Source of the DNA: Acinetobacter sp. XH1741
Lineage (GTDB): Bacteria > Pseudomonadota > Gammaproteobacteria > Pseudomonadales > Moraxellaceae
Reading direction: 5' to 3'
Assembly: GCF_041021895.1 (NCBI RefSeq)
Contig: NZ_CP157428.1
Location: 2,046,001-2,110,000 of the forward strand
Length of the DNA stretch: 64,000 nt
Translations under genes and position numbers: made by a program
Notes under the pieces: model-generated
Database searches by the model: none
What the model was told of the DNA's origin: nothing
What the model saw: the letters and a program-made list of their open reading frames with translations, nothing else
Part shown: positions 56,402 through 64,000 of the stretch, one piece after another
Layout of the letters: each line of letters opens with the position of its first letter
Position numbering within the stretch: position 1 is the stretch's first letter

Positions 56402-57432
56402 TGAAACAATATCACTCTGAAACTGCACCATTTGTTCTACAAGACCAATATGGGCGTATAAAGCGAAAGTTACGGATTTCGGTAACCGATCGCTGTAATT
56501 TTAAGTGTGTATATTGCATGCCTGAGCATCCAGAATGGTTAAACAAACAAGATTTGCTAAGTTTTGAGGCGCTCTTTGAGTTTTGCCGTTTTATGGTGCA
56601 ACAAGGTATTGAAAGCATCCGTATTACGGGTGGTGAACCATTAATGCGTCAGGGCATTGTTCATTTCGTTCGTGATTTACAAGCCTTAAAAGTATTAGGT
56701 TTAAAACGGATCTCAATGACTACCAATGGACATTACCTTGCTAAATACGCCCGCCAATTAAAAGATGCTGGCTTAGATGACCTAAATATTAGTTTAGATA
56801 GTCTTGATGAGATTCAATTTAAACAACTCACCAAGAAAAAATTAGAACCAGTTCTTGAGGGTATGCAAGCTGCCAAAGATGCAGGACTGCCTTTTAAAGT
56901 TAACTGCGTGTTGATGAAGAATAAAAATGACGATCAAATCTTACCCATGGTGAAATGGGCAATAGACAATCACATTCCTTTACGTTTTATTGAGTTTATG
57001 CCACTCGATGGTGATGCACTCTGGTCAAGTCAAGATGTGGTCAGTGAAGCTGAAATTTTACAGACTTTACAACTGCATTATTCGGTACAAGTGATCGAGC
57101 AGCATCACGAACCAGCACGTCAGTATCTGATTAACAATAGCTATATTTTGGGCATTATTTCTACAATTACGCATTCATTCTGTCATCAGTGTGACCGTAT
57201 ACGGCTTACTGCAAAAGGCGAACTATATAACTGTTTGTTTGCACCGCAAGGCTTAAATATTAAACCTCAGCTTGAAGCATTGGTAAGTAAACACGATACG
57301 CCAGAATACGATATGTATATTCAAAATTTAAAAAATTTGGTTCATCCTTATATTTGGCATAAAGCTAAAGGTTTTCATGCCTTACAACATCAACAAACCC
57401 GTAAAATCAGTATGCATATGCTTGGGGGATAA
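56398..57432 (+). CDS. moaA: GTP 3',8-cyclase
   Basis: 344 residues from ATG 56398 (next ATG 56401 is an alternative). Radical SAM motif DRCNFKCVYC, second Fe-S cluster CHQCDRIRLTAKGELYNC, GG at the very C-terminus. It forms 3',8-cyclo-GTP in the first Moco step. Followed directly by moaD. Confidence 0.96.
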   Translation: MMKQYHSETAPFVLQDQYGRIKRKLRISVTDRCNFKCVYCMPEHPEWLNKQDLLSFEALFEFCRFMVQQGIESIRITGGEPLMRQGIVHFVRDLQALKVLGLKRISMTTNGHYLAKYARQLKDAGLDDLNISLDSLDEIQFKQLTKKKLEPVLEGMQAAKDAGLPFKVNCVLMKNKNDDQILPMVKWAIDNHIPLRFIEFMPLDGDALWSSQDVVSEAEILQTLQLHYSVQVIEQHHEPARQYLINNSYILGIISTITHSFCHQCDRIRLTAKGELYNCLFAPQGLNIKPQLEALVSKHDTPEYDMYIQNLKNLVHPYIWHKAKGFHALQHQQTRKISMHMLGG

Positions 57433-57687
57433 ATGCAGCAATCTATCCAAATTAAAGTCGAAGCGTTTGGTGCAATTGAAAAATTGCTTCCCCAACATCT
57501 TTCATTAGTTTGTCCCAATCCTATTTTAGTTAAAGATGTTTTAGATCAGATTGTGTCATTACATCCGGAATGTACACAAGCCATGGAAAAATGTGCATGC
57601 GCTTTAGAAGATAATGTCATAACTCGACAGTCTGTTTTAAGTCAGCCTTGTACTTTGGTTTTATTGTCACCCGTTGCTGGAGGATGA
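57433..57687 (+). CDS. moaD: Molybdopterin synthase small subunit
   Basis: 84 residues, ubiquitin-like, with the C-terminal SPVAGG that is thiocarboxylated to donate sulfur. Starts right after the moaA stop. Confidence 0.93.
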   Translation: MQQSIQIKVEAFGAIEKLLPQHLSLVCPNPILVKDVLDQIVSLHPECTQAMEKCACALEDNVITRQSVLSQPCTLVLLSPVAGG

Positions 57688-57690
57688 ATC

Positions 57691-58176
57691 ATGAAAGAGT
57701 TCGCAAGAATACAAGAGCAGGCTTTAAGTCTAGATACTTTTGATTCTATTCAATCATTTCCTGAATGTGGTGGAATCGATATTTTTATCGGTACGGTTCG
57801 TAATCATCATGAAGGTAAAGCGGTTAAGGCATTGAAATATACCTCGTATAAACCGCTTTCTGAAAAAATGATACGTGAAATTGAACTGGAAATTGAGAAA
57901 AAGTATCAGGTATCTTATGTGCGAGTGGTTCATCGGATTGGGTATCTAGATGTTGGTGAAACAGCCATTATTGCAATTGCTTATGCAGCCCATCGCCGTG
58001 AAGCTTTTCAAGCATGTGAAGAAGCGGTTGAGCGAGTGAAGCATGAAGTACCTGTATTTAAAGAAGAGTTCTTTACTGATGGTACAAGTCACTATGTAGA
58101 AGGCTGCTGTATTCGTAAGGACGCACAGCAAGAGCATAAGCATCACCATCATGCCGGCCATGAACACTCACACTGA
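57691..58176 (+). CDS. moaE: Molybdopterin synthase catalytic subunit with His-rich tail
   Basis: 161 residues. FIGTVRNHHEGKAVKALKYTSYKPLSEKMI and RVVHRIGYLDVGETAIIAIAYAAHRREAFQACE are the MoaE blocks, with KEEFFTDG near the end. The final segment EHKHHHHAGHEHSH is an extra histidine tail not needed for catalysis, suggesting metal binding. Pairs with MoaD. Confidence 0.95.
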   Translation: MKEFARIQEQALSLDTFDSIQSFPECGGIDIFIGTVRNHHEGKAVKALKYTSYKPLSEKMIREIELEIEKKYQVSYVRVVHRIGYLDVGETAIIAIAYAAHRREAFQACEEAVERVKHEVPVFKEEFFTDGTSHYVEGCCIRKDAQQEHKHHHHAGHEHSH

Positions 58177-58199
58177 AATAAGCAAGACTAGGATAAATA

Positions 58200-59123
58200 A
58201 TGAAAAACGTAGGAATGAAGCCGGAAAGTTATCGTGTTGCTGAAGCACAAGCCATTTTATATGCCCCACCGCACTGTATTGAATTATTAAGACAAGGAAA
58301 TACTGAAAAAGGTGATGCATTAAAAACTGCCCGTGTTGCAGGAATTTTGGCGGCAAAACGAACTGATGAGCTGATTCCTTTATGTCATCCACTGCCGATT
58401 TATCGTGCAGATGTTGAATATGAATTAGAACATGACTTTGTAAAGATTATTACGGTAGTCGAGACCATTGGCCCGACTGGTGTGGAGATGGAAGCCTTAA
58501 CCGCTGCAAGTCTTGCAGGCTTAACCATTTACGATATGTTAAAGCCACATTGTGAACCAGAAGAACTCTGGATGGATCAATGTAAACTTTTAAAGAAAAA
58601 AGGTGGAAAATCACACTTTAAGCGAGTTCTTCGTCAGCCTGTCTCGGCGGCTGTGATTGTATTATCAGATACCGTGGCAGCGGGTAGAAAGCCCGATACT
58701 GCCGGAAAATCTGTGGTAGAAACTTTAACTGAAGCTGGTTTTGATCCAATCCATTACCAAATTTTGCCAGATGAAGCAGATACTTTAAAAAACTTAGTGC
58801 TTGAGTTGAGTAAATCATATGCTTGTATTATGACCGTGGGAGGTACTGGAATTGGTAAGCGTGATATTACGGTTGATACGCTAGAGCCACTTTTAGAACG
58901 TAAGTTAGATGGCTTAATGGAAGCTGCGCGCTCATTTGGACAAAAACGCACACCATATGCGGCAATGTCGCGTGGAGTAGCAGGTTTTATTGATCGTTCA
59001 TTAGTGGTGACTTTACCAGGAAGCCGTGGTGGAGCAAGCGAATCAATGGCTGCCATACTGCCAGCATTAGTCCATATTTTTGATGTTTGCCGTGATTTAC
59101 CACATCCGGGAGGCTATGAATAA
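58200..59123 (+). CDS. moaCB: MoaC-MogA/MoaB fusion (cPMP synthase and molybdopterin adenylyltransferase)
   Basis: 307 residues. 1-about 147: MoaC (KRTDELIPLCHPLPIY, GPTGVEMEALTAAS). About 149-307: MogA/MoaB domain (VIVLSDTVAAGRKPDTAGK, MTVGGTGIGKRDITVDTLEPL, LPGSRGGASE). One chain would catalyse steps one apart in the pathway: cPMP formation and MPT adenylylation. The stop overlaps the moeA ATG (TAATG). Confidence 0.94.
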   Translation: MKNVGMKPESYRVAEAQAILYAPPHCIELLRQGNTEKGDALKTARVAGILAAKRTDELIPLCHPLPIYRADVEYELEHDFVKIITVVETIGPTGVEMEALTAASLAGLTIYDMLKPHCEPEELWMDQCKLLKKKGGKSHFKRVLRQPVSAAVIVLSDTVAAGRKPDTAGKSVVETLTEAGFDPIHYQILPDEADTLKNLVLELSKSYACIMTVGGTGIGKRDITVDTLEPLLERKLDGLMEAARSFGQKRTPYAAMSRGVAGFIDRSLVVTLPGSRGGASESMAAILPALVHIFDVCRDLPHPGGYE

Positions 59124-60358
59124 TGTCAGGTTGTGGTGCTGAGCGTGGATTAATCAGTATAGATGAAGCGCTAGATTTAGTTATAAATAAGCCTAAAAAC
59201 TTAAGTGTTATTTCACAGACTTTAACAAATAGCCTAAGTAGTTACCTTGCAGAAGATATTTACTCTGAAATTAATTTACCAAGCTTTTCTCAAAGTGCTG
59301 TAGATGGTTATGCAATTTGTAGTCGTGCAGAAGATTTAAATAATCAAAAGTTTCAGGTCACAGGTGAAATTCGTGCAGGAAGCGAGAGCCATGACATCCT
59401 AAGCGAAGGTCAGGCAATTCGTATATTTACTGGCGGTAAAACTCCTGAAGGAACGACTCATGTTGCGAGGCAAGAAATTGTATCTGTTATTTCAGCACAA
59501 GAAATTTCGTTAACTGAGCATATTCGTCCTCAAGCTGATATTCGTTTTACCGGAGAAGAAATTCAGCAGGGACAGTTGCTTGCTGAAACAGGGCAGTTTC
59601 TAAATATTGGAAGTTTGGCTGCCTTAAGTATGGCAGGTGTACAGGAACTTACGGTTTATCGCAGACCTAAAGTTGCGGTTTTAGTAACGGGCGATGAAGT
59701 TGCTCAAACGGCAGATGATTTAATCGTTGGAAAAGTCTTTGATGCAAATGGGCCTTTATTAAAAGCTTGGTTTGAAGATTATAGTTTAGATATCGAACTC
59801 ATTCATGTGGCAGATGAGGCAATACAAGTCACCAATTACTTCAATCAGCTAAAAGACACTCATGATGTGATTATAACGACTGGTGGAGTTTCGGTAGGAG
59901 ACTATGACTTTGTTCGACCATGTGCTTTCGAAGTTGGTTTTGAACAAATCTTTTGGAAAGTTAAGCAAAAACCGGGTAAACCGTTATTCTTTGCTGAATA
60001 CCATAATTCACAAGTTTCGCATTCTTGTTATTTATTAGGCTTACCGGGCAATCCGGCTGCGGTCTATGTAGCAATGCAAGTTTATGGTAAGTCTTTGCTT
60101 GATGCGTTGCAGGGCAATAGACGTGGACCAGAATGGTTTACTGCAATTTTAGAGCATGATTTAAAAGAAGATGCGCGTGAACGTTTTCTGCGAATGCATG
60201 CTTATTTTGACAATGGACAACTTAAAGTAAAAAGTCTGGCAAAACAGCAATCACATATGCTGAGTAACCTTATGCAAGCCAATTGTTTAGTACGTATTCC
60301 TGCGGGTACAAAACTAGAGTCGGGTACTTTGCTAAAAGGGATCTTTATTTCAAATTAG
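59123..60358 (+). CDS. moeA: Molybdopterin molybdotransferase
   Basis: 411 residues. SAVDGYAI, VLVTGDEV, TTGGVSVGDYDFV, KQKPGKPLFFA and LPGNPAAVYVA are canonical MoeA motifs. It inserts molybdate into adenylylated MPT. Last gene of the moa operon. Confidence 0.96.
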   Translation: MSGCGAERGLISIDEALDLVINKPKNLSVISQTLTNSLSSYLAEDIYSEINLPSFSQSAVDGYAICSRAEDLNNQKFQVTGEIRAGSESHDILSEGQAIRIFTGGKTPEGTTHVARQEIVSVISAQEISLTEHIRPQADIRFTGEEIQQGQLLAETGQFLNIGSLAALSMAGVQELTVYRRPKVAVLVTGDEVAQTADDLIVGKVFDANGPLLKAWFEDYSLDIELIHVADEAIQVTNYFNQLKDTHDVIITTGGVSVGDYDFVRPCAFEVGFEQIFWKVKQKPGKPLFFAEYHNSQVSHSCYLLGLPGNPAAVYVAMQVYGKSLLDALQGNRRGPEWFTAILEHDLKEDARERFLRMHAYFDNGQLKVKSLAKQQSHMLSNLMQANCLVRIPAGTKLESGTLLKGIFISN

Positions 60359-60373
60359 CCAATAATTAAGCTG

Positions 60374-60411
60374 AATATGATTAATTTATACTGTTAAGTT
60401 AATCATATTTT
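60374..60411 (+). terminator. Hairpin after moeA
   Basis: AATATGATTAA (60374-60384) and TTAATCATATT (60399-60409), an 11-bp perfect A/T-rich stem followed by TTAT. Confidence 0.6.
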
Positions 60412-60565
60412 ATAAGTATTTCTATTCATTGTTATTTAGAAAATAAGCTTTATAAATATATTAAAAACTTATTTTTAGGCTGAATATTGCATATAACATA
60501 TTAAGTGGTTTAGGGTATAAATAATCAGGCAAGTAGGCCAGTACGATATTGAGGTAAGCATAAAG

Positions 60566-61048
60566 ATGAAATGGGATGACATCGGTGATCAACCTTGTTC
60601 TGTTGCCCGCATGCTATCAGTAATTGGTGATCGATGGACGATGCTAATATTACGTAATGCTTTTATGGGAATTCGCCGTTTTGATGATTTCCAAAAATCA
60701 TTAGGTGTCACTCGTCATGTGCTATCTGATCGATTAAAACGTTTGGTTGAATACGAAATTTTAGTAAAAGCCCCTTATTTTGATCGTCAGGAACGCTTTG
60801 AATACCGCCTTACTGATAAAGGGTTTGAACTTTATCCAGTTATCTTATCTATGGCGAATTGGGCAGATAAATGGATGGATCAAGGTTTAGGTAAGCCGTT
60901 GGAATATCGTCATAAAGCGTGTGGTCATAAATTTGAACCAGTCATGGTATGTTCGGTCTGCCGTGAACCTTTACATGCAAAACAGGTTCAGGTTTCGGCT
61001 GGACCAGGCTATTTTGCTTATATGGAACAAAAGCAAAAACAAGCTTAA
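60566..61048 (+). CDS. HxlR-family regulator with C-terminal zinc-ribbon-like tail
   Basis: 160 residues. CSVARMLSVIGDRWTMLILRNAFMGIRRFDDFQKSLGVTRHVLSDRLKRL is the HxlR HTH. Beyond the usual end it carries HKACGHKFEPVMVCSVCREPL, with cysteines spaced like a zinc ribbon. Its 3' end overlaps the convergent MocR gene by 4 bases. Target unknown. Confidence 0.87.
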   Translation: MKWDDIGDQPCSVARMLSVIGDRWTMLILRNAFMGIRRFDDFQKSLGVTRHVLSDRLKRLVEYEILVKAPYFDRQERFEYRLTDKGFELYPVILSMANWADKWMDQGLGKPLEYRHKACGHKFEPVMVCSVCREPLHAKQVQVSAGPGYFAYMEQKQKQA

Positions 61049-62484
61049 TGTTCTTTCTTTGAAGACTCTTGCTGAAGTGCTTCTGTAAGAGTCTTATAAA
61101 TATAATCATGATTTGACTGAGTAATATTAAAACGAATAAATTGGCCTGCCGATTTTGATTGGCTAAAGGCATTACCCGGCGCAAGAATTACTTCCTGATT
61201 CAGGCAAAACTGAGCAATCTTCGCCGCATCTATTCCTTCTGGTAGACGACACCACACAAAAATTCCAGCCTTTGGTTCAATCCACGGTTCTATTCCAATC
61301 GCTTTAAGCTTCCTTATAGTTTTCTGCATGGCTTGAGCCAAACGAACTTTTAATATATCTAAATGCTTACGGTATGAACCATCAGTTAATGCCGTATGTA
61401 ATATCTTGGCTGAGAGTCCATTATGAGAAAAACTGGTGGCAATTTTTAAGTCGGTAATTTGGTCAATCCATTCTGGTTTCGCAATAATATAGCCACAGCG
61501 AATAGATGCAGAGAGGGTTTTAGAGAAACTTCCAATGAAAATCACACGTGAAAGATTATCCAAAGCTGCAAGTCGCGGAGCTAAAGTATGTTCAAAGTCT
61601 GAAAATATATCGTCTTCAATTACAATTAAATTAGACTGCTCAATGAGTTTTAATAATTGATGAGCTGTCGATAATGAGAGCGTTGCACCCGTAGGATTAT
61701 GTATTCCTGAGTTCGTAATATAAAGCCGTGGGTTATAGGTCTCAATAGCTTCTTTAAATGCTTCTAAATCTGGACCATTTGGTGTGTAAGGAATACCTAT
61801 AACTTTAACTTGATGAACTTTAAGTAGAGCATGGAAGTTAAAGTAGCAAGGGTCATCAATCAGAACGACATCATCTGGTTTAAGTAAAAAACGGCAAACT
61901 AGATCAATCGCTTGAGTACCCGAATCGGTTAAAAGAACTTGGTTCAAGTTTGCTTCTATACCTTTACTTTGTGCTCGTCTAGCGAGTAAATCACGTAATG
62001 CGGGTAGTCCTAAAGGTGAGGAATAGCCCATTAAGTTATCATCTTCGTTACGTGTAGCGGATCTTAACGCTTTGCGGATACTTTCAAGCGGCATCCAGTC
62101 ATTTGGTAGCCAACCACAACCGGGTTTAAAAGCATCAGGTTTTGCTTCCAATGACTGGCGTGAAATCCATAACGGATCGATAGAGCGATCTAATTTAGGG
62201 CCTAATTCACTTAAGGCTAAAGGTGCAAGTGGCCCAACCACATAAAAACCGGAACCACTTCGAGATTCAATTTTACCTACGGCAATTAATCGTTCATAAG
62301 CTTCGACAATGGTCGAAACAGAAAAACCTAAATCTTTTGCCAGTTTGCGTACAGAAGGTAAACGGGAACCTGGTGTTAAAGAACGATTTTTAATTTGTTG
62401 TTCGACCTGTGAAATAACAAGCTCGATTTTTGTTTTCGTTTGGTTCACGTTAATTATCTCTAACTGTACTGCTGATTCATACAT
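61045..62484 (-). CDS. MocR-type GntR/aminotransferase regulator
   Basis: 479 residues. N-terminal GntR HTH (SRLPSVRKLAKDLGFSVSTIVEAYERL) fused to a fold-type I aminotransferase domain with the PLP lysine in FIGSFSKTLSASIRCGYI and YITNSGIHNPTG. MocR/PdxR-family regulators sense PLP or amino compounds. It is divergent from an EamA exporter at 62571, its probable target. Confidence 0.9.
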   Translation of the reverse strand: MYESAVQLEIINVNQTKTKIELVISQVEQQIKNRSLTPGSRLPSVRKLAKDLGFSVSTIVEAYERLIAVGKIESRSGSGFYVVGPLAPLALSELGPKLDRSIDPLWISRQSLEAKPDAFKPGCGWLPNDWMPLESIRKALRSATRNEDDNLMGYSSPLGLPALRDLLARRAQSKGIEANLNQVLLTDSGTQAIDLVCRFLLKPDDVVLIDDPCYFNFHALLKVHQVKVIGIPYTPNGPDLEAFKEAIETYNPRLYITNSGIHNPTGATLSLSTAHQLLKLIEQSNLIVIEDDIFSDFEHTLAPRLAALDNLSRVIFIGSFSKTLSASIRCGYIIAKPEWIDQITDLKIATSFSHNGLSAKILHTALTDGSYRKHLDILKVRLAQAMQKTIRKLKAIGIEPWIEPKAGIFVWCRLPEGIDAAKIAQFCLNQEVILAPGNAFSQSKSAGQFIRFNITQSNHDYIYKTLTEALQQESSKKEH

Positions 62485-62570
62485 AACAGTTTTTTAAAAT
62501 TGTACTGCTCTGTATCTGGTTTTAACACCATATCACAGCTTAAATTCTTCGTATAGCTGCGGAGAATAAT

Positions 62571-63434
62571 ATGCAAAAGTTTATGAATGGTTGGGTGAAT
62601 GGATTTATCGGAGTTGCAATTTTTGCGGGATCACTCCCTGCTACCCGTGTTGCGGTAACGGGATTTGATCCCGGTTTCCTAACGGCGGCAAGAGCCGTTA
62701 TTGCTGGTGTTTTAGGTTTAATTCTTATCTTTTTGCTTAAAGAAAAAAGACCTGCTAAGCAAGATTGGTGGCCACTCGCTATTGTTGCTTTAGGGGTTGT
62801 GGTGGGTTTCCCTTTATTTACAGCACTTGCTTTGCAATATATGAATGCAGCACATTCAATTGTATTTGTAAGTCTTTTGCCATTAGCTACAGCCATATTT
62901 GCAGTGGTAAGGGGTGGAGAAAAACCTAATCTATTTTTTTGGATATTTGCAGTTTTAGGGAGTCTGGTTGTTTTCGCTTATATGTTTTTTTTATCGGGTG
63001 AAGCTTCTTTTGGCATTGGTGATTTATATATGCTTATTGCAATTATTCTATGTGGATTTGGCTATGCAGAGGGTGGAGTACTTTCGAAAAAAATAGGTGG
63101 ATGGCAGGTAATTTGTTGGGCGCTTATTTTAGCTTTACCCGTTATGCTACTTGCTACGCTTTTTTACATGCCTGTTTCTTTCCAAGATGTATCTGCATCA
63201 GCGGTAGCAGGGCTGGTTTATGTATCTTTGTTTAGTATGCTCATCGGATTCTTTTTTTGGTACAAAGGCCTTGCCCAAGGCGGAATTGCTGCAATCAGCC
63301 AGCTACAACTCTTACAACCTTTAATGGGACTCGCGATTGCTGCACTTTTATTACATGAGCATGTCAGTTGGTCGATGTTAATGGTCACGGCAGTAACCAT
63401 TTTATGTGTTGCTGCCGCTAAAAAATTTGCATAA
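62571..63434 (+). CDS. EamA-family (DMT superfamily) exporter
   Basis: 287 residues, 10 TM helices as two EamA repeats (N-half GFIGVAIFAGSLPATRVAVTGFDP, C-half SLFSMLIGFFFWYKGLAQGG). Inner-membrane exporter of amino acids or metabolites. Divergent from the MocR regulator across 86 bases. Confidence 0.88.
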   Translation: MQKFMNGWVNGFIGVAIFAGSLPATRVAVTGFDPGFLTAARAVIAGVLGLILIFLLKEKRPAKQDWWPLAIVALGVVVGFPLFTALALQYMNAAHSIVFVSLLPLATAIFAVVRGGEKPNLFFWIFAVLGSLVVFAYMFFLSGEASFGIGDLYMLIAIILCGFGYAEGGVLSKKIGGWQVICWALILALPVMLLATLFYMPVSFQDVSASAVAGLVYVSLFSMLIGFFFWYKGLAQGGIAAISQLQLLQPLMGLAIAALLLHEHVSWSMLMVTAVTILCVAAAKKFA

Positions 63435-63438
63435 AAAT

Positions 63439-63750
63439 TTATAAACAATTTGCCGGTTTAGGAATGCCTGCCAATCGACTGAGATGGCGAGCAACTAAAC
63501 CGGTATTAAATTTTTGTTGTAAAACAGCATTATTAATATCAGGGCTTACCGTCTTCATTAAAAACTTAATTAGAGGACGTGTTGCAGGTGAATGACCAAA
63601 ATGTTGATAAAATTGGCGAACTGCAGCTAAAACTTCAAAATGCCAATCTGTTAATTCAAGATCGAGAGATTTGGCGAGTTCCTGTGCTACTTCAGGATTC
63701 CAAATCGTATAGTCGACTAAATGACCATCTTGATCTAATTCTAAATTCAT
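63439..63750 (-). CDS. tusE: TusE/DsrC-family sulfur relay protein
   Basis: 103 residues. NPEVAQELAKSLDLELTDWHFEVLAAVRQFYQHFGHSPATRPLIKF and C-terminal KPANCL with the swinging-arm cysteine at 102. It accepts sulfur from TusBCD for mnm5s2U34 thiolation by MnmA. Tus gene order continues with tusB upstream (minus strand). Confidence 0.92.
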   Translation of the reverse strand: MNLELDQDGHLVDYTIWNPEVAQELAKSLDLELTDWHFEVLAAVRQFYQHFGHSPATRPLIKFLMKTVSPDINNAVLQQKFNTGLVARHLSRLAGIPKPANCL

Positions 63751-63769
63751 AAAAATGAGCCTAACTATA

Positions 63770-64000
63770 TTATTTCAAAGAAATGCATCGATTAAATTGT
63801 AAAACCAGATCCGCAAATTGATCATAGTTCAACACATTAACGTGAGCTAAGGTTTCTGCATCAATTAAATCTTTTTCATAACATAAACAAGAAATTGAGC
63901 CGAATTGCTGACAAATACTCACCGAAAGTTGTGCGGTTGAATCACCCATAAAAACAATTTGGTCATCCTTATCAAAATAATTTGTAAGTTCTTCAATAAT
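63770..64000 (-). CDS. tusB: TusB/DsrH-like protein, C-terminal fragment
   Basis: Last 76 codons only, stop at 63770-63772; the gene continues past the right edge. IIEELTNYFDKDDQIVFMGDST ... VLNYDQFADLVLQFNRCISLK shows the DsrH/TusB C-terminal pattern (terminal FxxLVxxx followed by a hydrophobic end). 19 bases upstream of tusE, as expected for the sulfur relay operon. Confidence 0.7.
   Translation of the reverse strand: MIEELTNYFDKDDQIVFMGDSTAQLSVSICQQFGSISCLCYEKDLIDAETLAHVNVLNYDQFADLVLQFNRCISLK

Overview
The window is chromosomal DNA of a low-GC gammaproteobacterium, almost certainly Acinetobacter of the calcoaceticus-baumannii complex. The AceI/AceR and AmvA/AmvR efflux pairs, a second phosphocholine-specific phospholipase C, a DUF4882-type secreted protein and an orphan UmuC are all typical of that group. 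I saw no rRNA, tRNA, CRISPR array, insertion sequence or phage integration module. It reads as stable core and lineage-specific chromosome.

Layout. 1-4.2 kb: 5' end of a BenE-type transporter, an Lrp-family regulator, a LeuE-type exporter, transaldolase, and the divergent aceR/aceI chlorhexidine-efflux pair. 4.2-9.7 kb: a fatty-acyl set (thiolase with a long low-complexity N-terminus, two-domain FabG4-like reductase, MaoC-like hydratase) and a beta-lactamase-fold esterase. 9.7-12 kb: amvR/amvA with palindromic operators. 12-16.8 kb: dnaX carrying an in-frame hexamer array that encodes 23 Glu-Pro pairs, then a 50-residue lipoprotein and a Tat-exported phospholipase C behind a Pho-box-like site. 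16.8-29.7 kb: thioesterase/Fe-ADH pair, small secreted proteins, HxlR/tautomerase, LMW-PTP-murB-DUF218-lysophospholipase run, a lipoprotein, an Ntn amidase, a glutamate-synthase-like flavoenzyme and a small membrane protein. 30.2-35 kb: a complete four-gene archaic (Csu-like) chaperone-usher pilus operon. 35-43.5 kb: PepSY reductase, MBL hydrolase, MFS transporter, accC-accB-aroQ, umuC.

43.5-60.4 kb is a nitrate-assimilation and molybdenum-cofactor block. NasS and NasT (ANTAR antiterminator) are divergent from nirB, a NirD-flavoreductase fusion, nasA and mobA. An orphan molybdopterin oxidoreductase follows, then moaA-moaD-moaE-moaC/mog-moeA. The 700-base nasT-nirB gap can be read almost fully. 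It holds an NtrC-like enhancer, a sigma-54 promoter with exact GG-N10-GC spacing, hairpins with ANTAR-type A1/G4 hexaloops just after the predicted start, and a 12-bp intrinsic terminator before nirB. This implies that nitrogen limitation (NtrC) and nitrate (NasS/NasT) must both be sensed before the operon is read. The Moco genes downstream supply the cofactor for NasA and for the second Mo enzyme.

60.5-64 kb: HxlR and MocR-type regulators, an EamA exporter and the tusE/tusB sulfur-relay genes running off the end.

Most novel candidates: the sigma-54/ANTAR leader as a single logic gate, an unannotated ~125-nt RNA between umuC and nasS, a 37-codon cysteine-containing ORF fused by ATGA overlap to moaA, the NirD-reductase fusion, and the dual-start thiolase extension.
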